Shown here in pieces: positions 17,888 to 26,385 of a stretch of DNA of 64,000 bases (position 1 is the stretch's first letter; the number at the start of each line of letters is the position of its first letter). The translations under genes and the position numbers were made by a program. The stretch is from Acidiflorens sp963847715 (GTDB taxonomy: Bacteria; Acidobacteriota; Terriglobia; Terriglobales; Acidobacteriaceae): the NCBI GenBank assembly GCA_963847715.1, contig CAWKAZ010000014.1, positions 124,001 to 188,000 of the forward strand. Reading direction: 5' to 3'. The notes beneath the pieces are model-generated. The model saw only the letters and a list, made by a program, of their open reading frames with translations. It had not been told where the DNA came from and ran no database searches.

Positions 17888-17973
17888 GCGAGCGTTGGGG
17901 TCAACCGTGGGGATTGAGCCGCGCAGAGGACCCGGCGCGTTTCTGGCGATTTGGGCCATGCTAAAATCACCCC

Positions 17974-18186
17974 ATGAAGGCTCGGCGAAAGTTCACGGTT
18001 GTGATTGAGCGCGATGAAGAAGACTACTACGTTGCGACTGTGCCTGCCTTGCGGGGCTGCCACACGCAGGCGAAGAGTCTGGACACTCTGATGAAGCGAG
18101 TGCGAGAGGTCATTCAGGTGTGCTTGGATGACAATCAACCTCCTCCCTCGCTCGAACTCGTAGGTATCCAGCAGATCTGTGTATGA
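17974..18186 (+). CDS. hicB: HicB-like antitoxin
   Basis: A 70-residue protein with the HicB partial RNase-H-like fold: FTVVIERDEEDYYVATVPALRG followed by CHTQAKSLDTLMKRVREVIQVCLDD. It is the short HicB form without an obvious C-terminal DNA-binding domain. Its stop overlaps the start of hicA by 4 bp (ATGA at 18183-18186), which ensures coupled synthesis. HicB neutralises the HicA mRNA interferase and usually represses the operon. A TGCTAAAAT extended -10-like element lies about 18 nt before the start. Confidence 0.88.
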   Translation: MKARRKFTVVIERDEEDYYVATVPALRGCHTQAKSLDTLMKRVREVIQVCLDDNQPPPSLELVGIQQICV

Positions 18187-18407
18187 CTCGCCTTCCGCGC
18201 CTCAAGGGCAAGGAACTCATACGTCTGCTTGAACACACTGGATTTGAGATTGTCCGAACTCGCGGCAGTCACGTATTTCTCAAACACTCGGACGGAAGGG
18301 CAACTACTGTTCCGATACACGCAGGCGAAACGATTGGCCCCGGTCTTCTGCGGTCAATTCTCCGTGATGTCGAGTTGTCGGTGGAGGAGTTAGTTGCCAA
18401 GCGCTAA
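18183..18407 (+). CDS. hicA: HicA-like mRNA interferase toxin
   Basis: A 74-residue dsRBD-fold toxin. The sequence LKGKELIRLLEHTGFEIVRT, then GSHVFLKHSDG with the catalytic His30, and TTVPIHAGETIGPGLLRSIL matches HicA throughout, including the second His of VPIHAG. HicA cleaves mRNA and arrests growth unless bound by HicB. It is encoded after the antitoxin, which is the reverse of the E. coli order but common. Its last codons overlap the start of a lipoprotein gene. Key residues are intact, so the toxin is probably active. Confidence 0.9.
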   Translation: MTRLPRLKGKELIRLLEHTGFEIVRTRGSHVFLKHSDGRATTVPIHAGETIGPGLLRSILRDVELSVEELVAKR

Positions 18408-18828
18408 GTGGTTGGGCGTCGTTCTTTTGTTGACGTTAGTTGGGTGTCAGAGAGATAAGGTTCCGGAAGAGCAGCAACCAGTTAAATCCACCCCAGTCCC
18501 CAACCCACTCCAACCTCGTGATACCGACAATTCCCCGTCCCAGCCAGCAACGCCGCAGAGCATTGTCAAGGAACTTTTCCCGAGTGCTCCAGCACAAGCA
18601 CAAAATGTGGGGTGCTTTGTTTCCCTAACTCTCGAAATGTCAATGTACGCGGTTGTTCAAAAGTGCGGCAGACCCGATGAAGATATTGGCAGTGGTTTGT
18701 ACGTTTTTGTTTATCACCTGCATGACGGCTCTACCGTCATGATTAGCACGCCGTATCTGACCAGAATTGACTCGGTATCTTATACGGACAGGTCAGGAAA
18801 GTCATCGTCTCTCTTGAGACGAAAGTGA
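18394..18828 (+). CDS. Lipoprotein translationally coupled to hicA
   Basis: 144 residues starting at TTG 18394, which follows GGTGGAGGAG at ideal spacing and lies inside the end of hicA (14-nt overlap). A lipoprotein signal (KWLGVVLLLTLVGCQ) is followed by a Pro/Thr/Gln-rich linker and a compact C-terminal domain, LTLEMSMYAVVQKCGRPDED, then GLYVFVYHLHDGSTVMI. That domain resembles SmpA/BamE-like small envelope folds, but I cannot assign a family. The coupling to a toxin gene is odd and may only reflect the local operon. Confidence 0.7.
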   Translation: MPSAKWLGVVLLLTLVGCQRDKVPEEQQPVKSTPVPNPLQPRDTDNSPSQPATPQSIVKELFPSAPAQAQNVGCFVSLTLEMSMYAVVQKCGRPDEDIGSGLYVFVYHLHDGSTVMISTPYLTRIDSVSYTDRSGKSSSLLRRK

Positions 18829-18842
18829 GCCGACCTGTCAGC

Positions 18843-19106
18843 TCAGAAAGGCTTCCGCGGCGTGATTTCTTCGTCTTTGATGAAGAACTGCGCCGAGCAT
18901 ATTGACGAGCCGCAGATGGTGGGCAGCAGTCCAGCCATCTGCTTGCGGGTAATCAGACCCAACGTGCCGCACGAAGGGCAGGAGAGTACCGCCCAATAAG
19001 GATCTTCCTTCTCTCCTACTTCGCCTGCGTTCTCCAGCACGAACACGGTGCCAGGCTCCATCTGCTCGGGAATCCATTCGTTGATAATGCTCAATTCACC
19101 GATCAT
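18843..19106 (-). CDS. Small zinc-ribbon-like protein
   Basis: An 87-residue protein with Cys pairs CPSCG at about residues 43-47 and CGSSIC at about 65-70, which could bind one zinc ion. The N-terminus MIGELSIINEWIPEQMEPG and the acidic VGEKEDPYW segment have no known family. It lies 22 nt downstream of the MerR-type gene on the same strand, so they probably form one operon. The function is unknown. A shifted frame at 18838-19077 lacks the Cys pairs and is not favoured. Confidence 0.6.
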   Translation of the reverse strand: MIGELSIINEWIPEQMEPGTVFVLENAGEVGEKEDPYWAVLSCPSCGTLGLITRKQMAGLLPTICGSSICSAQFFIKDEEITPRKPF

Positions 19107-19127
19107 CCTGCCTCCCCCGCCTTGTGT

Positions 19128-19595
19128 TTATGCTCTTCGCGCCCGCAAAGGCCGAACCTGTTCCGATACCGCCGTTTTCTTTCGCGACCGAATCTCAGCG
19201 CGGACCCGGCGAACTTCATCGCTCAGGCATATATCGAACATCGGCTGCCGCGCATTCTTTAGGAGGTCCACGACCTCTCGTGCGGAGGTTCGCAAATACA
19301 GATGTGTGCCATCGGTCAGCAGGTGATACTCGGAAGACGCGCTTACGGTGGCGGCGATGCTGGTGCCAAACTCCTGCCGAAGGAAGCGAATCACCTTACG
19401 CATGCGCTGCAGCGAGAAACCACGGCGGCGAAGCTGGCAGATGACAGCGACGGTGACGAGTTCATCCCAGCTGTAAATGCGCCGATGTCCCTGGCGTCCG
19501 GGAGCGACGATGCCGCGCTCATCCCACCACTGCAACTGCCGGGCGGTAATCCCGGTGAGTGCGATCACGTCGTTAGATGTAAATTGCTGCTGCAT
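19128..19595 (-). CDS. MerR-family transcriptional regulator
   Basis: About 155 residues from ATG 19595; a TTG at 19616 is possible. The N-terminal winged helix is clear: FTSNDVIALTGITARQLQWW, then GHRRIYSWDELVTVAVICQL, with the helix RRGFSLQRMRKVIRFLR. The C-terminal 80 residues lack the Cys clusters of metal sensors and resemble none of the drug-binding folds, so the effector is unknown. It is co-directional with the zinc-ribbon gene and divergent from the VPS10-like gene, with a large inverted repeat in between. Confidence 0.87.
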   Translation of the reverse strand: MQQQFTSNDVIALTGITARQLQWWDERGIVAPGRQGHRRIYSWDELVTVAVICQLRRRGFSLQRMRKVIRFLRQEFGTSIAATVSASSEYHLLTDGTHLYLRTSAREVVDLLKNARQPMFDICLSDEVRRVRAEIRSRKKTAVSEQVRPLRARRA

Positions 19596-19714
19596 CTTGC
19601 GCCCATTCTGTTTCAAACAATTAAGCAGAGAAATGTTTCGAACATTCTAGGCGGCAAGGGCAGGAATCCGGCAACGTTTCGTGGGCTAACGTGTTGACTA
19701 CACAGGTACGCTAG

Positions 19715-19848
19715 CCAACACCGACCACGGAGTCACGGAGTCACGCAGAAAAACGTGTTCTAAATTATCCCCCCTGTGAATCGATCAGGCTCGGCAGGGA
19801 TCCCCCAAACGCTTCTCCGTGACTCCGCGCCTCCGTGGTAGGTGTTGG
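19715..19848. repeat. Inverted pair of short tandem repeats (CACGGAGT unit)
   Basis: The left arm has CCAACACC (19715-19722) followed by CACGGAGT twice with an 8-bp period (19726-19741). The right arm has CTCCGTGACTCCGCG then CTCCGTGG (19831-19838) and GGTGTTGG (19841-19848). Together they can form a long imperfect hairpin with a loop of about 75 nt. It occupies the 19596-19950 gap; nothing else is seen there. Confidence 0.75.
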
Positions 19849-19950
19849 TTGTCGATTTGCGATCACACGAGGGCACCGTTGTACCTTTCCCGCTTCTGGC
19901 ATTACCATTGACGGACAACGAAAATTCTTTCCTCGGGGCTATTGAAACTG

Positions 19951-22900
19951 ATGATTCAAAAAATGCGTGTGTGTTTCTTCGTGCTCGCACTATTCGTCCT
20001 CTCTTCCATCTCTATTTCTTTTGCTCAGCAGAAAGAGCGAAACCGCAAGCTGGATAGCGCGCAGAAGACTTCGCCCGCTGCGGACGCGTCTTCAACGAAA
20101 GACGATAAAGACGAGAAGAACGAAGGCGACCCTCTTTTTAAAGGGATGAAATACCGCTCCATCGGACCATTCCGCGGAGGCCGCTCGCTGACAGCGGCCG
20201 GAATCCCGGGCGACCCCAGCACCTACTACTTCGGCGCGACGGGTGGAGGCGTATGGAAATCGACGGACGGCGCGAATACGTGGACCTCAGTTTTCGACAA
20301 GGAAGGCGCTCCTTCCATCGGCAGCATCGCCGTGGCAGCGTCTGATCGGAACGTCGTCTATGTGGGGACGGGCGAGGCTTGCATCCGCGGAAACATTTCG
20401 CATGGCGACGGAGTCTGGAAGTCCGTGGATGGTGGCAAGAACTGGAAAAATGTTGGCCTGAAGGATTCACGAGCGATCGGCAGAGTGATCGTGAATCCGC
20501 ACAACGCTGACATCGTTTTCGTGGCTGCTCTCGGCCACCCGTTTGGTCCGAACACGGAACGCGGAGTCTTCCGCACAATGGATGGCGGCAAGACCTGGGA
20601 CAAAGTGCTTTACAAAGATGAGAACACAGGAGCGATCGACATCGCTTTCGACCCGCAGAACTCGAACATCTTGTTTGCTTCGCTTTGGGAGACCCGACGC
20701 ACTCCATGGACGCTCGCGAGTGGCGGGCCGGGCAGCGGCATCTATCGCTCGACCGATGGTGGCGGCACGTGGAAGAAACTAGAGGAGCATGGCCTCCCGA
20801 AAGGGCCGTACGGACGCATCGGCGTAGCGGTAGCGGCCAACGCCGACCGCGTGTATGCGCTGATCGAAGCGAAGGATGGCGGCCTCTATCGCTCAGACGA
20901 CGACGGCGAGACCTGGGATCTGGTGAACGGCAGCCACGGACTGTTTCAGCGGCCTTGGTACTACATGCACGTGATCGCCGATCCGCAGGATGCCAATACT
21001 CTCTACGTCGCGGATGTCGAGTTTTTCAAGTCGACTGATGGTGGACGCAACTTTAACAAGATCAAAGTTCCGCACGGCGACAATCACGGGCTATGGATCG
21101 ATCCGCGAAATACGAAACGCATGATTGCTTCGAACGATGGTGGCGTGACCGTCAGCCTGGATGGTGGCAAGTCGTGGACGCGCGAAGACAACCAGCCGAC
21201 GGCGCAGTTCTACCACGTGATCACCGATACGAGGACGCCGTACTACGTCTATGGCGCGCAGCAGGATAACTCCACGGTGGCGATCGCCAGCCGCAGCGAT
21301 GATGGCGCGATTGGTCGCGACGACTGGTATCCGGTGGGGGGCGGGGAAGCGGGATACATTGCGCCCAATCCGAGCGACCCGAACATCGTGTATGCCGGCG
21401 ACTACCAGGGCAACATCACCCGCTTCGACCGGCGAACGAACCAGGTCAAAAATATTGGCGTGTGGCCGGAACTGAGCGATGCTCGCGGCGCAGCGCCGCT
21501 CGAACACCGTTTCCAGTGGACCGCGCCGATCGTGACCTCTCCACACGACCCGAACACGATTTATTACGGTGGAGAGCGGGTCTTCAAAACCACCGATGGC
21601 GGCACACGCTGGGAGGCGATCAGCGGCGATCTCACGCGCAACGACAAGTCGAAGCAGCAACCGTCAGGCGGCGCGATTACAGTCGACGATACCGGCACGG
21701 AATATTACGACACGGTGTTTTCGATTGCTCCTTCGCCGCTGGCGAAAGGACTGATCTGGGCCGGCACCGATGACGGGCTGATCCAGGTGACTCGCGATGA
21801 GGGGAAGAGTTGGACGAACGTGACGCCCAAGGGGCTTGCGGAATGGAGCCGCATCAGCCTGATCGAAGCTTCGCCGCATGATGCGGGCACGGCCTATGCT
21901 GCCATTGATCGGCACCAGAATGATGATCTCGCGGCCTACATCTACAAGACGAGCGACTACGGCGCAACCTGGACCCGGATCAATGCGGGGATTCCGGACG
22001 GAGCGTTTGTGCGTGCCGTCCGCGAAGATCCGAAGAAGAAAGGCCTGCTCTATGCGGGTACAGAGCGCGGCGTCTATATTTCGTTCGACGACGGAGCGCA
22101 CTGGCGTTCGCTGCAAATTAACCTGCCGATTGTCCCGGTCCATGATCTTGTTATCAAGAACGACGACCTGGTACTGGCGACGCACGGGCGTTCCTTCTGG
22201 ATTCTCGACGACGTTTCGCCGCTGCGCCAGTTTGCCGATTCAGTGGCGGCGGAAGACTTGCATCTCTACAAGCCGACGACTGCTTACCGTGTGCATTCCG
22301 GAGATGCTCCCGCGCGGCTGGTGTTCGCGGGAAAGAATCCACCAAACGGTGCGGTGATCTACTACTACGTCAAGGAAGCGCCAAAGCAGGAAGTGACGAT
22401 TGAAATCATGGACGCGGCCGGCAACGCGGTTCGCATGTATTCCAGCCATAAATTGGAGCCGCTCGATGAGCCGCTCGATCCGGACGATAAAAAGCCGGAG
22501 AAACAAATCAAAGTAGAAGCCGGGCTGAACCGGTTTGTGTGGGATCTGCATTATGAGGAGGCGCACCGCGTCCCGGGCTACTATCTGTGGGAGTACGGTG
22601 ATGGCGCCAAGGGGCCGCTGGCGCTTCCGGGTAATTACCAGGTGCGGCTGACGGTGAACGGAAAGTCTGCGACGGCTCCATTTGAAGTGAAGATCGATCC
22701 GCGCGTTTCGACTTCGCAGAGCGATCTGGAAAAACAATTCAAGCTGCAGATGGACGCGCGCGAGCAGTTGAACCGGGTGTACGATGCGGTCAATCAGATT
22801 CAGGATGTTCGTGAGCAGTTAAACGGTCTGAAGAAACGACTAGCGGCCGGAGACTCCACGAAAGCGTTGTTCGACGGCGCGACGGAGCTTGATGCAAAGC

Positions 22901-23223
22901 TGATCGCGGTTCGCTATCCGCTGATCAATTTCAAAATCAGCGCCAGTGAAGACTCTCTGGCGTACGTGCCCGGAATCGATGCTAGGCTGGCATTTCTTTC
23001 GATGACGGTGTCGGGCTTCGCCGATTCCGCTCCCACCGAATCTCAATACCACGAATTCGATACGCTAAAAAAGCAGACTGACGAATTGCTGGCGCACTGG
23101 GACGATGTTCGGAACGCTGACATCAGCAAATTCCAGAAATTAGCGGCGGAACAAAATATCCGTCCGATTTATGTGCCTGACGTGAAGAGTGAGAGGGTGC
23201 AAGGTGGCGGCAACGAGGAATAG
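19951..23223 (+). CDS. Secreted sortilin/VPS10-like BNR-repeat protein
   Basis: About 1090 residues from ATG 19951; TTG 19942 and ATG 19963 are alternatives. A signal peptide (VCFFVLALFVLSSISISFA) precedes a long multi-bladed propeller. BNR/Asp-box motifs recur: GGVWKSTDGANTW, DGVWKSVDGGKNW, GVFRTMDGGKTW, GIYRSTDGGGTW, GLYRSDDDGETW and more, as in VPS10/sortilin and oligoxyloglucan-hydrolase-like proteins. Residues from about 760 on form beta-sandwich and helical domains (NRFVWDLHYEEAHRVPGY). Such giant proteins are abundant in Acidobacteriota and are thought to bind peptides or sugars outside the cell. I see no definite catalytic residues. Confidence 0.85.
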   Translation: MIQKMRVCFFVLALFVLSSISISFAQQKERNRKLDSAQKTSPAADASSTKDDKDEKNEGDPLFKGMKYRSIGPFRGGRSLTAAGIPGDPSTYYFGATGGGVWKSTDGANTWTSVFDKEGAPSIGSIAVAASDRNVVYVGTGEACIRGNISHGDGVWKSVDGGKNWKNVGLKDSRAIGRVIVNPHNADIVFVAALGHPFGPNTERGVFRTMDGGKTWDKVLYKDENTGAIDIAFDPQNSNILFASLWETRRTPWTLASGGPGSGIYRSTDGGGTWKKLEEHGLPKGPYGRIGVAVAANADRVYALIEAKDGGLYRSDDDGETWDLVNGSHGLFQRPWYYMHVIADPQDANTLYVADVEFFKSTDGGRNFNKIKVPHGDNHGLWIDPRNTKRMIASNDGGVTVSLDGGKSWTREDNQPTAQFYHVITDTRTPYYVYGAQQDNSTVAIASRSDDGAIGRDDWYPVGGGEAGYIAPNPSDPNIVYAGDYQGNITRFDRRTNQVKNIGVWPELSDARGAAPLEHRFQWTAPIVTSPHDPNTIYYGGERVFKTTDGGTRWEAISGDLTRNDKSKQQPSGGAITVDDTGTEYYDTVFSIAPSPLAKGLIWAGTDDGLIQVTRDEGKSWTNVTPKGLAEWSRISLIEASPHDAGTAYAAIDRHQNDDLAAYIYKTSDYGATWTRINAGIPDGAFVRAVREDPKKKGLLYAGTERGVYISFDDGAHWRSLQINLPIVPVHDLVIKNDDLVLATHGRSFWILDDVSPLRQFADSVAAEDLHLYKPTTAYRVHSGDAPARLVFAGKNPPNGAVIYYYVKEAPKQEVTIEIMDAAGNAVRMYSSHKLEPLDEPLDPDDKKPEKQIKVEAGLNRFVWDLHYEEAHRVPGYYLWEYGDGAKGPLALPGNYQVRLTVNGKSATAPFEVKIDPRVSTSQSDLEKQFKLQMDAREQLNRVYDAVNQIQDVREQLNGLKKRLAAGDSTKALFDGATELDAKLIAVRYPLINFKISASEDSLAYVPGIDARLAFLSMTVSGFADSAPTESQYHEFDTLKKQTDELLAHWDDVRNADISKFQKLAAEQNIRPIYVPDVKSERVQGGGNEE

Positions 23224-23255
23224 GCAGAGCACCCGGCCGTACCAAGGCCGGGGTC

Positions 23256-23768
23256 CTAGATAAACATTTCGTCTTGCGGTACGCCATCGCCGTTTCGGGG
23301 ATGGCGTTTTTTCTGGCCGATGAAAGCTTCGACTCCGGTGCTGATCGCGGCCATCAGGCCGTTGACCTGACGGAGCGGAGACACAACCGTTTTGTGGACG
23401 ATGTCGCTGGTCTCTTCCACTTTGTCCATCGTGCGATTCAGAAGCTCATCGGCGCGGATGACCTGGAGCCGAGTGCGGTCAAGGGCGTCGGTGAGTGTTG
23501 CGTCAACACGAGCAAGCTGATTGCGCACCAGATTGCTGGACTCCGTGACATTGGCGGTCATGGTCGAGATCTGGGGTCGCATTTCCACCAGCATGTTCTG
23601 CACCGTGTCCATCGTAGGCAGCGCCTTCTCGGTCACCTGCGTTGCCAGAGCTTCCATCTTCGTCGTGCTCTTACGAATTGCGTAATAAAGAGCGACCATA
23701 ATCATCGCCTGAAGCAGCACGGCGCCGGAAGTGACCGCTACAAAAATTCTCAGCCATGTGTCATCCAT
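23256..23768 (-). CDS. Membrane-anchored coiled-coil protein, DUF948-like
   Basis: 170 residues: one N-terminal transmembrane helix (IFVAVTSGAVLLQAMIMVALYYAI), then a long helical region with heptad character (MEALATQVTEKALPTMDTV, then RPQISTMTANVTESSNLV, ADELLNRTMDKVEETSDIV) and a short polar tail. This layout matches DUF948-type general stress or envelope proteins. It is followed 18 nt upstream on the same strand by a YtxH gene, and both are likely co-expressed, as YtxH/DUF948 pairs are in Bacillus. No enzymatic function. Confidence 0.72.
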   Translation of the reverse strand: MDDTWLRIFVAVTSGAVLLQAMIMVALYYAIRKSTTKMEALATQVTEKALPTMDTVQNMLVEMRPQISTMTANVTESSNLVRNQLARVDATLTDALDRTRLQVIRADELLNRTMDKVEETSDIVHKTVVSPLRQVNGLMAAISTGVEAFIGQKKRHPRNGDGVPQDEMFI

Positions 23769-23786
23769 GAACTGCTCCTCGCTAAC

Positions 23787-24098
23787 CTAGAGATTCTTCT
23801 GCGGCTCGACTCCGGCTGCAGTCGTCTCGTTGTACGCCTGACGGCCGGCCTCGTACGCGGAGCGGAACTGCTCTTTCTGCTGATTGAGCACGTCACGTCC
23901 ACGATCCATCCAATCATTGGCCTGTTCACGCGCCCGGCGAGCATGATGACGCGCGCGTTCGCCGCCTTCTTGCGCCTTGGAGCGAATCACTTCGCGCATT
24001 TCATCGCCCGAGCGGGGCGCATACAACACACCGACTACGGCTCCGACACCGAGTCCTGCCAGGAACCACAAAAAGCTGTTGCCATCACGATCCGCCAT
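23787..24098 (-). CDS. YtxH-domain protein
   Basis: 103 residues from ATG 24098, preceded by GAGGAGGTAGT; the frame is open further upstream but that part is not protein-like. The glycine-rich hydrophobic segment FLWFLAGLGVGAVVGVLYAPRSGDE is the hallmark of YtxH domains and anchors the protein in the membrane. A charged, helical cytoplasmic or periplasmic tail rich in Arg, Glu and Gln follows. Family members are linked to general stress in Bacillus. It is the first gene of a two-gene operon with the DUF948-like protein. Confidence 0.88.
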   Translation of the reverse strand: MADRDGNSFLWFLAGLGVGAVVGVLYAPRSGDEMREVIRSKAQEGGERARHHARRAREQANDWMDRGRDVLNQQKEQFRSAYEAGRQAYNETTAAGVEPQKNL

Positions 24099-24287
24099 AC
24101 TACCTCCTCGATTTCTCTCTGTTCGGATGGTAGCACCCTGATATGTGAAAGACAATTGACGGCACCTCGCCTGGCCCAGCCGCTTAGAGCATGGTTCGAC
24201 GCTGGAGGTTGCCCAGAGCAGCGTTAAAGAAACGCTTGTGCCGACGGCGGCAAAAGCGGACAATGAAACGATTTTCAGGAGCCACTT

Positions 24288-24719
24288 TTGTCCGACCGCA
24301 AGTACCGCCAGCACGGATACCAGGATTCCGGCGGCGGTGCCAAGAAGGAATTCGAGAAGCCGTCCAGCGCGCCGAAACGAGACAACACCTTTGGGCCGCG
24401 GCCGATCAACATGCCAGGAACTCGGACGGTGTCACGGTGCGCGGAGTGCGGTGCGCTGCTGCAGAACCTGACCGATCCGGTAGGGAATTGCCCGAAATGC
24501 GGCTTCGCTCTGCACGCCTGCAAACAGTGCGAACATTTTGATCCGTCGAGCCGCTTCGAATGCACCCAGCCCATTCCCGCCCGAGTTTCTCCCAAGGACA
24601 AAGGCAACGACTGCTCGTTTTATTCGATTCGCGTGATGGTTGAGAAGGAAACATCAAGTAAGGGAAGCACGCGTCCGAATGACGCACGCGCTGCGTTTGA
24701 TAATCTCTTCAAAGACTGA
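24288..24719 (+). CDS. Zinc-ribbon protein of unknown function
   Basis: 143 residues from TTG 24288, positioned behind CAGGAG with 7-nt spacing. The first 45 residues are polar and disordered. They are followed by a zinc-ribbon CAECGALLQNLTDPVGNCPKCG (two CxxC pairs, about residues 51-72), then CKQCEHFD and two further Cys (FECTQP and DCSFYS), giving a second potential metal site. Such proteins with two Cys clusters may bind nucleic acid or partner proteins. It stands alone on the plus strand, divergent from the YtxH operon. Confidence 0.75.
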   Translation: MSDRKYRQHGYQDSGGGAKKEFEKPSSAPKRDNTFGPRPINMPGTRTVSRCAECGALLQNLTDPVGNCPKCGFALHACKQCEHFDPSSRFECTQPIPARVSPKDKGNDCSFYSIRVMVEKETSSKGSTRPNDARAAFDNLFKD

Positions 24720-24966
24720 AGAACGGCTCTCAGCTGTCAGTTCTCACACACTTGTCACGGGAAATTCTGAGCGTAGTTGAAGGGACCCGGCGATTCCTCC
24801 GGGACGTTCGAGCGGACTACAAGACGTAGAGCCGCAGCATCCACCAGACAAGCGATAATGCAATTATTGCCCCGGCGATATGAACGATCCAGTCGCCAGC
24901 CGTTCTTGGTCTGCCAAAATTAAACACGACGGCATCGTAGCACGGGGCGTAAAGGCTGAGTTCAAC

Positions 24967-25269
24967 ATGATCACGCGAATATGGCACGGGGCAACTCTGG
25001 CATCTAGAAGCGACGAATACCTGAAGCTGATGCGAACGGTTGCCATCCCCGACTACCGATCGACTCCCGGCAACCAGGGTGCTTACGCGCTCCGCCGAAT
25101 TGACGGCGAAACCGCCCATTTCCTAATGGTCACTTTCTGGGAGTCTGAGGAATCGATCCGCGCTTTCGCGGGCGACGACATAAGCGTGGCGAAGTACTAC
25201 GACTTTGACAAAGGTTTTCTTCTCGAACTGGAGCTATGCTCTACGCACTATGAAATGTACGACAGCTAA
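24967..25269 (+). CDS. Antibiotic-biosynthesis-monooxygenase-like (dimeric alpha-beta barrel) protein
   Basis: A 100-residue protein from ATG 24967; the frame upstream to 24880 is poor. MITRIWHGATLASRSDEYLKL, then NQGAYALRRIDGETAHFLMV, TFWESEESIRAFAG and the C-terminal LELELCSTHYEMYDS follow the ABM/YgiN fold. Members of this family act as small monooxygenases or haem-degrading enzymes, or have no known activity; the catalytic residues of IsdG-type enzymes are not obvious here. It converges with the SDR gene. Function remains open. Confidence 0.75.
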   Translation: MITRIWHGATLASRSDEYLKLMRTVAIPDYRSTPGNQGAYALRRIDGETAHFLMVTFWESEESIRAFAGDDISVAKYYDFDKGFLLELELCSTHYEMYDS

Positions 25270-25290
25270 ATTTCACTGGTGACTTGCCGA

Positions 25291-26019
25291 TCACGGTTTT
25301 TGCGTCGGTCGCAGGAGGACTTCGCTGGCGAAGGATTGACCGGCCTGCGTTACCAGCATCGCCACCACGTGAGCGACGTCGGAGGCTTGCAGCATCTTCT
25401 CTGCATTCTTCCCTGCATGCGGGCTGAAGTCAGTGTGAACTGATCCTGGGCATATCACCGAGACGCGGATCCCGTGCGCACGTAGTTCTTCTGCTACGGA
25501 ATAGGTCAATCCATTCAGTCCCCACTTGGAAGCGGAGTAAGCCGCGAGGTTGGGCACAGGATTCTTGCCGGCCAGCGAGGAGATGTTGATGATGTGCCCG
25601 GCGCGGGCTTTGATCATCAACGGAGCCAGGGCGCGGATGCTGTAGTAGACACCGCGCAGGTTCGTGTTCATCACCTGGTCCCACGCGTCAGGTGGGAGCT
25701 CGAGAAGTGGGCCGCTCGGACCGCCGATTCCAGCGTTGTTGACCAGCACATCGAGGCGGTGAAAGTTCTGCTCGATTTGTTTGGCCAATAATTCGACCGC
25801 CCGCAGATCGCTGACGTCGCACTGGATGGCGGAGGTTTTTCCGCCCACGTCTTTTATGGCGCTGGCGGTCTGTTCGAGCGCCGTGCGAGAGCGTCCGCAG
25901 AGGACGGCGTGCGCGCCCAGTTCGGCGAGTTTGAGTGCGATGGCCCGGCCGATGCCGCGCCCCGCACCGGTAATGACCGCGACTTGTCCGTGCAGCGGCA
26001 GGTTGGATCCGGTTTTCAT
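25291..26019 (-). CDS. Short-chain dehydrogenase/reductase
   Basis: 242 residues from ATG 26019 (an in-frame ATG at 26046 adds nine residues). It is a classical SDR with the NAD(P) motif VITGAGRGIGRAIAL, structural NNAGIG, catalytic Asn of VMNTNLRGVYYS, Ser of IINISSLAGKN and the YSASK motif with Tyr and Lys, then the PGSVHTDF loop. The closest well-known relatives are FabG-like 3-oxoacyl-ACP reductases and 3-ketoacyl reductases. No lipid-synthesis genes adjoin, so the substrate is undetermined. It appears to be monocistronic. Confidence 0.93.
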   Translation of the reverse strand: MKTGSNLPLHGQVAVITGAGRGIGRAIALKLAELGAHAVLCGRSRTALEQTASAIKDVGGKTSAIQCDVSDLRAVELLAKQIEQNFHRLDVLVNNAGIGGPSGPLLELPPDAWDQVMNTNLRGVYYSIRALAPLMIKARAGHIINISSLAGKNPVPNLAAYSASKWGLNGLTYSVAEELRAHGIRVSVICPGSVHTDFSPHAGKNAEKMLQASDVAHVVAMLVTQAGQSFASEVLLRPTQKP

Positions 26020-26162
26020 CAAGATTGTCTTACCCCAAAAGAACATTATTCCATTTCTGTATGATTTTTAATGTATTGGCAGTGATTTCCCGAGGCTGCG
26101 CTTCGCCCCATCAGGAATTTCCGGCATCTAAGTTGTGGGGAGGGGTAAAGCCAGCAAGGTGC

Positions 26163-26191
26163 TTGCCTTAGCCGGACGACATCCTTATAAT
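26163..26191 (+). promoter_or_regulatory. Sigma70-type promoter of the TPR-protein gene
   Basis: TTGCCT (26163-26168), a 17-bp spacer and the perfect -10 TATAAT (26186-26191). The transcript would begin near 26198 and have a leader of about 188 nt before the start at 26386. No riboswitch or other gene is recognised in the 26020-26385 gap. Confidence 0.65.
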
Positions 26192-26385
26192 CCGCTCACC
26201 GGAATAATGTTACGCCGTTGTCTGTCACGCGCGTCCCATTTTCGGGACCAGTTCTAGTTGTCGTTTCAGTGTGATCGTCAGCGCAAGATAGAGTTGCTTT
26301 CATGGCGCAAGCCCGACGCCAAGCTCGGTGAAATCGGGCAGAAATCAAATTTCCATTTTCCCGAAGAGTCTAAGGAGCCACAGGA

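Noticed and set aside
23274..24227. A 317-codon plus-strand frame across the DUF948-like and YtxH genes
   Set aside because: It spans two genes on the opposite strand with good start sites and family motifs; its own translation is rich in His, Arg and Leu and matches nothing.
24817..24927. A 36-codon minus-strand frame with one hydrophobic helix ending in WWMLRLYVL
   Set aside because: It could be a small membrane peptide, but it has only a GTG start without ribosome-binding site, and I know no family for it.
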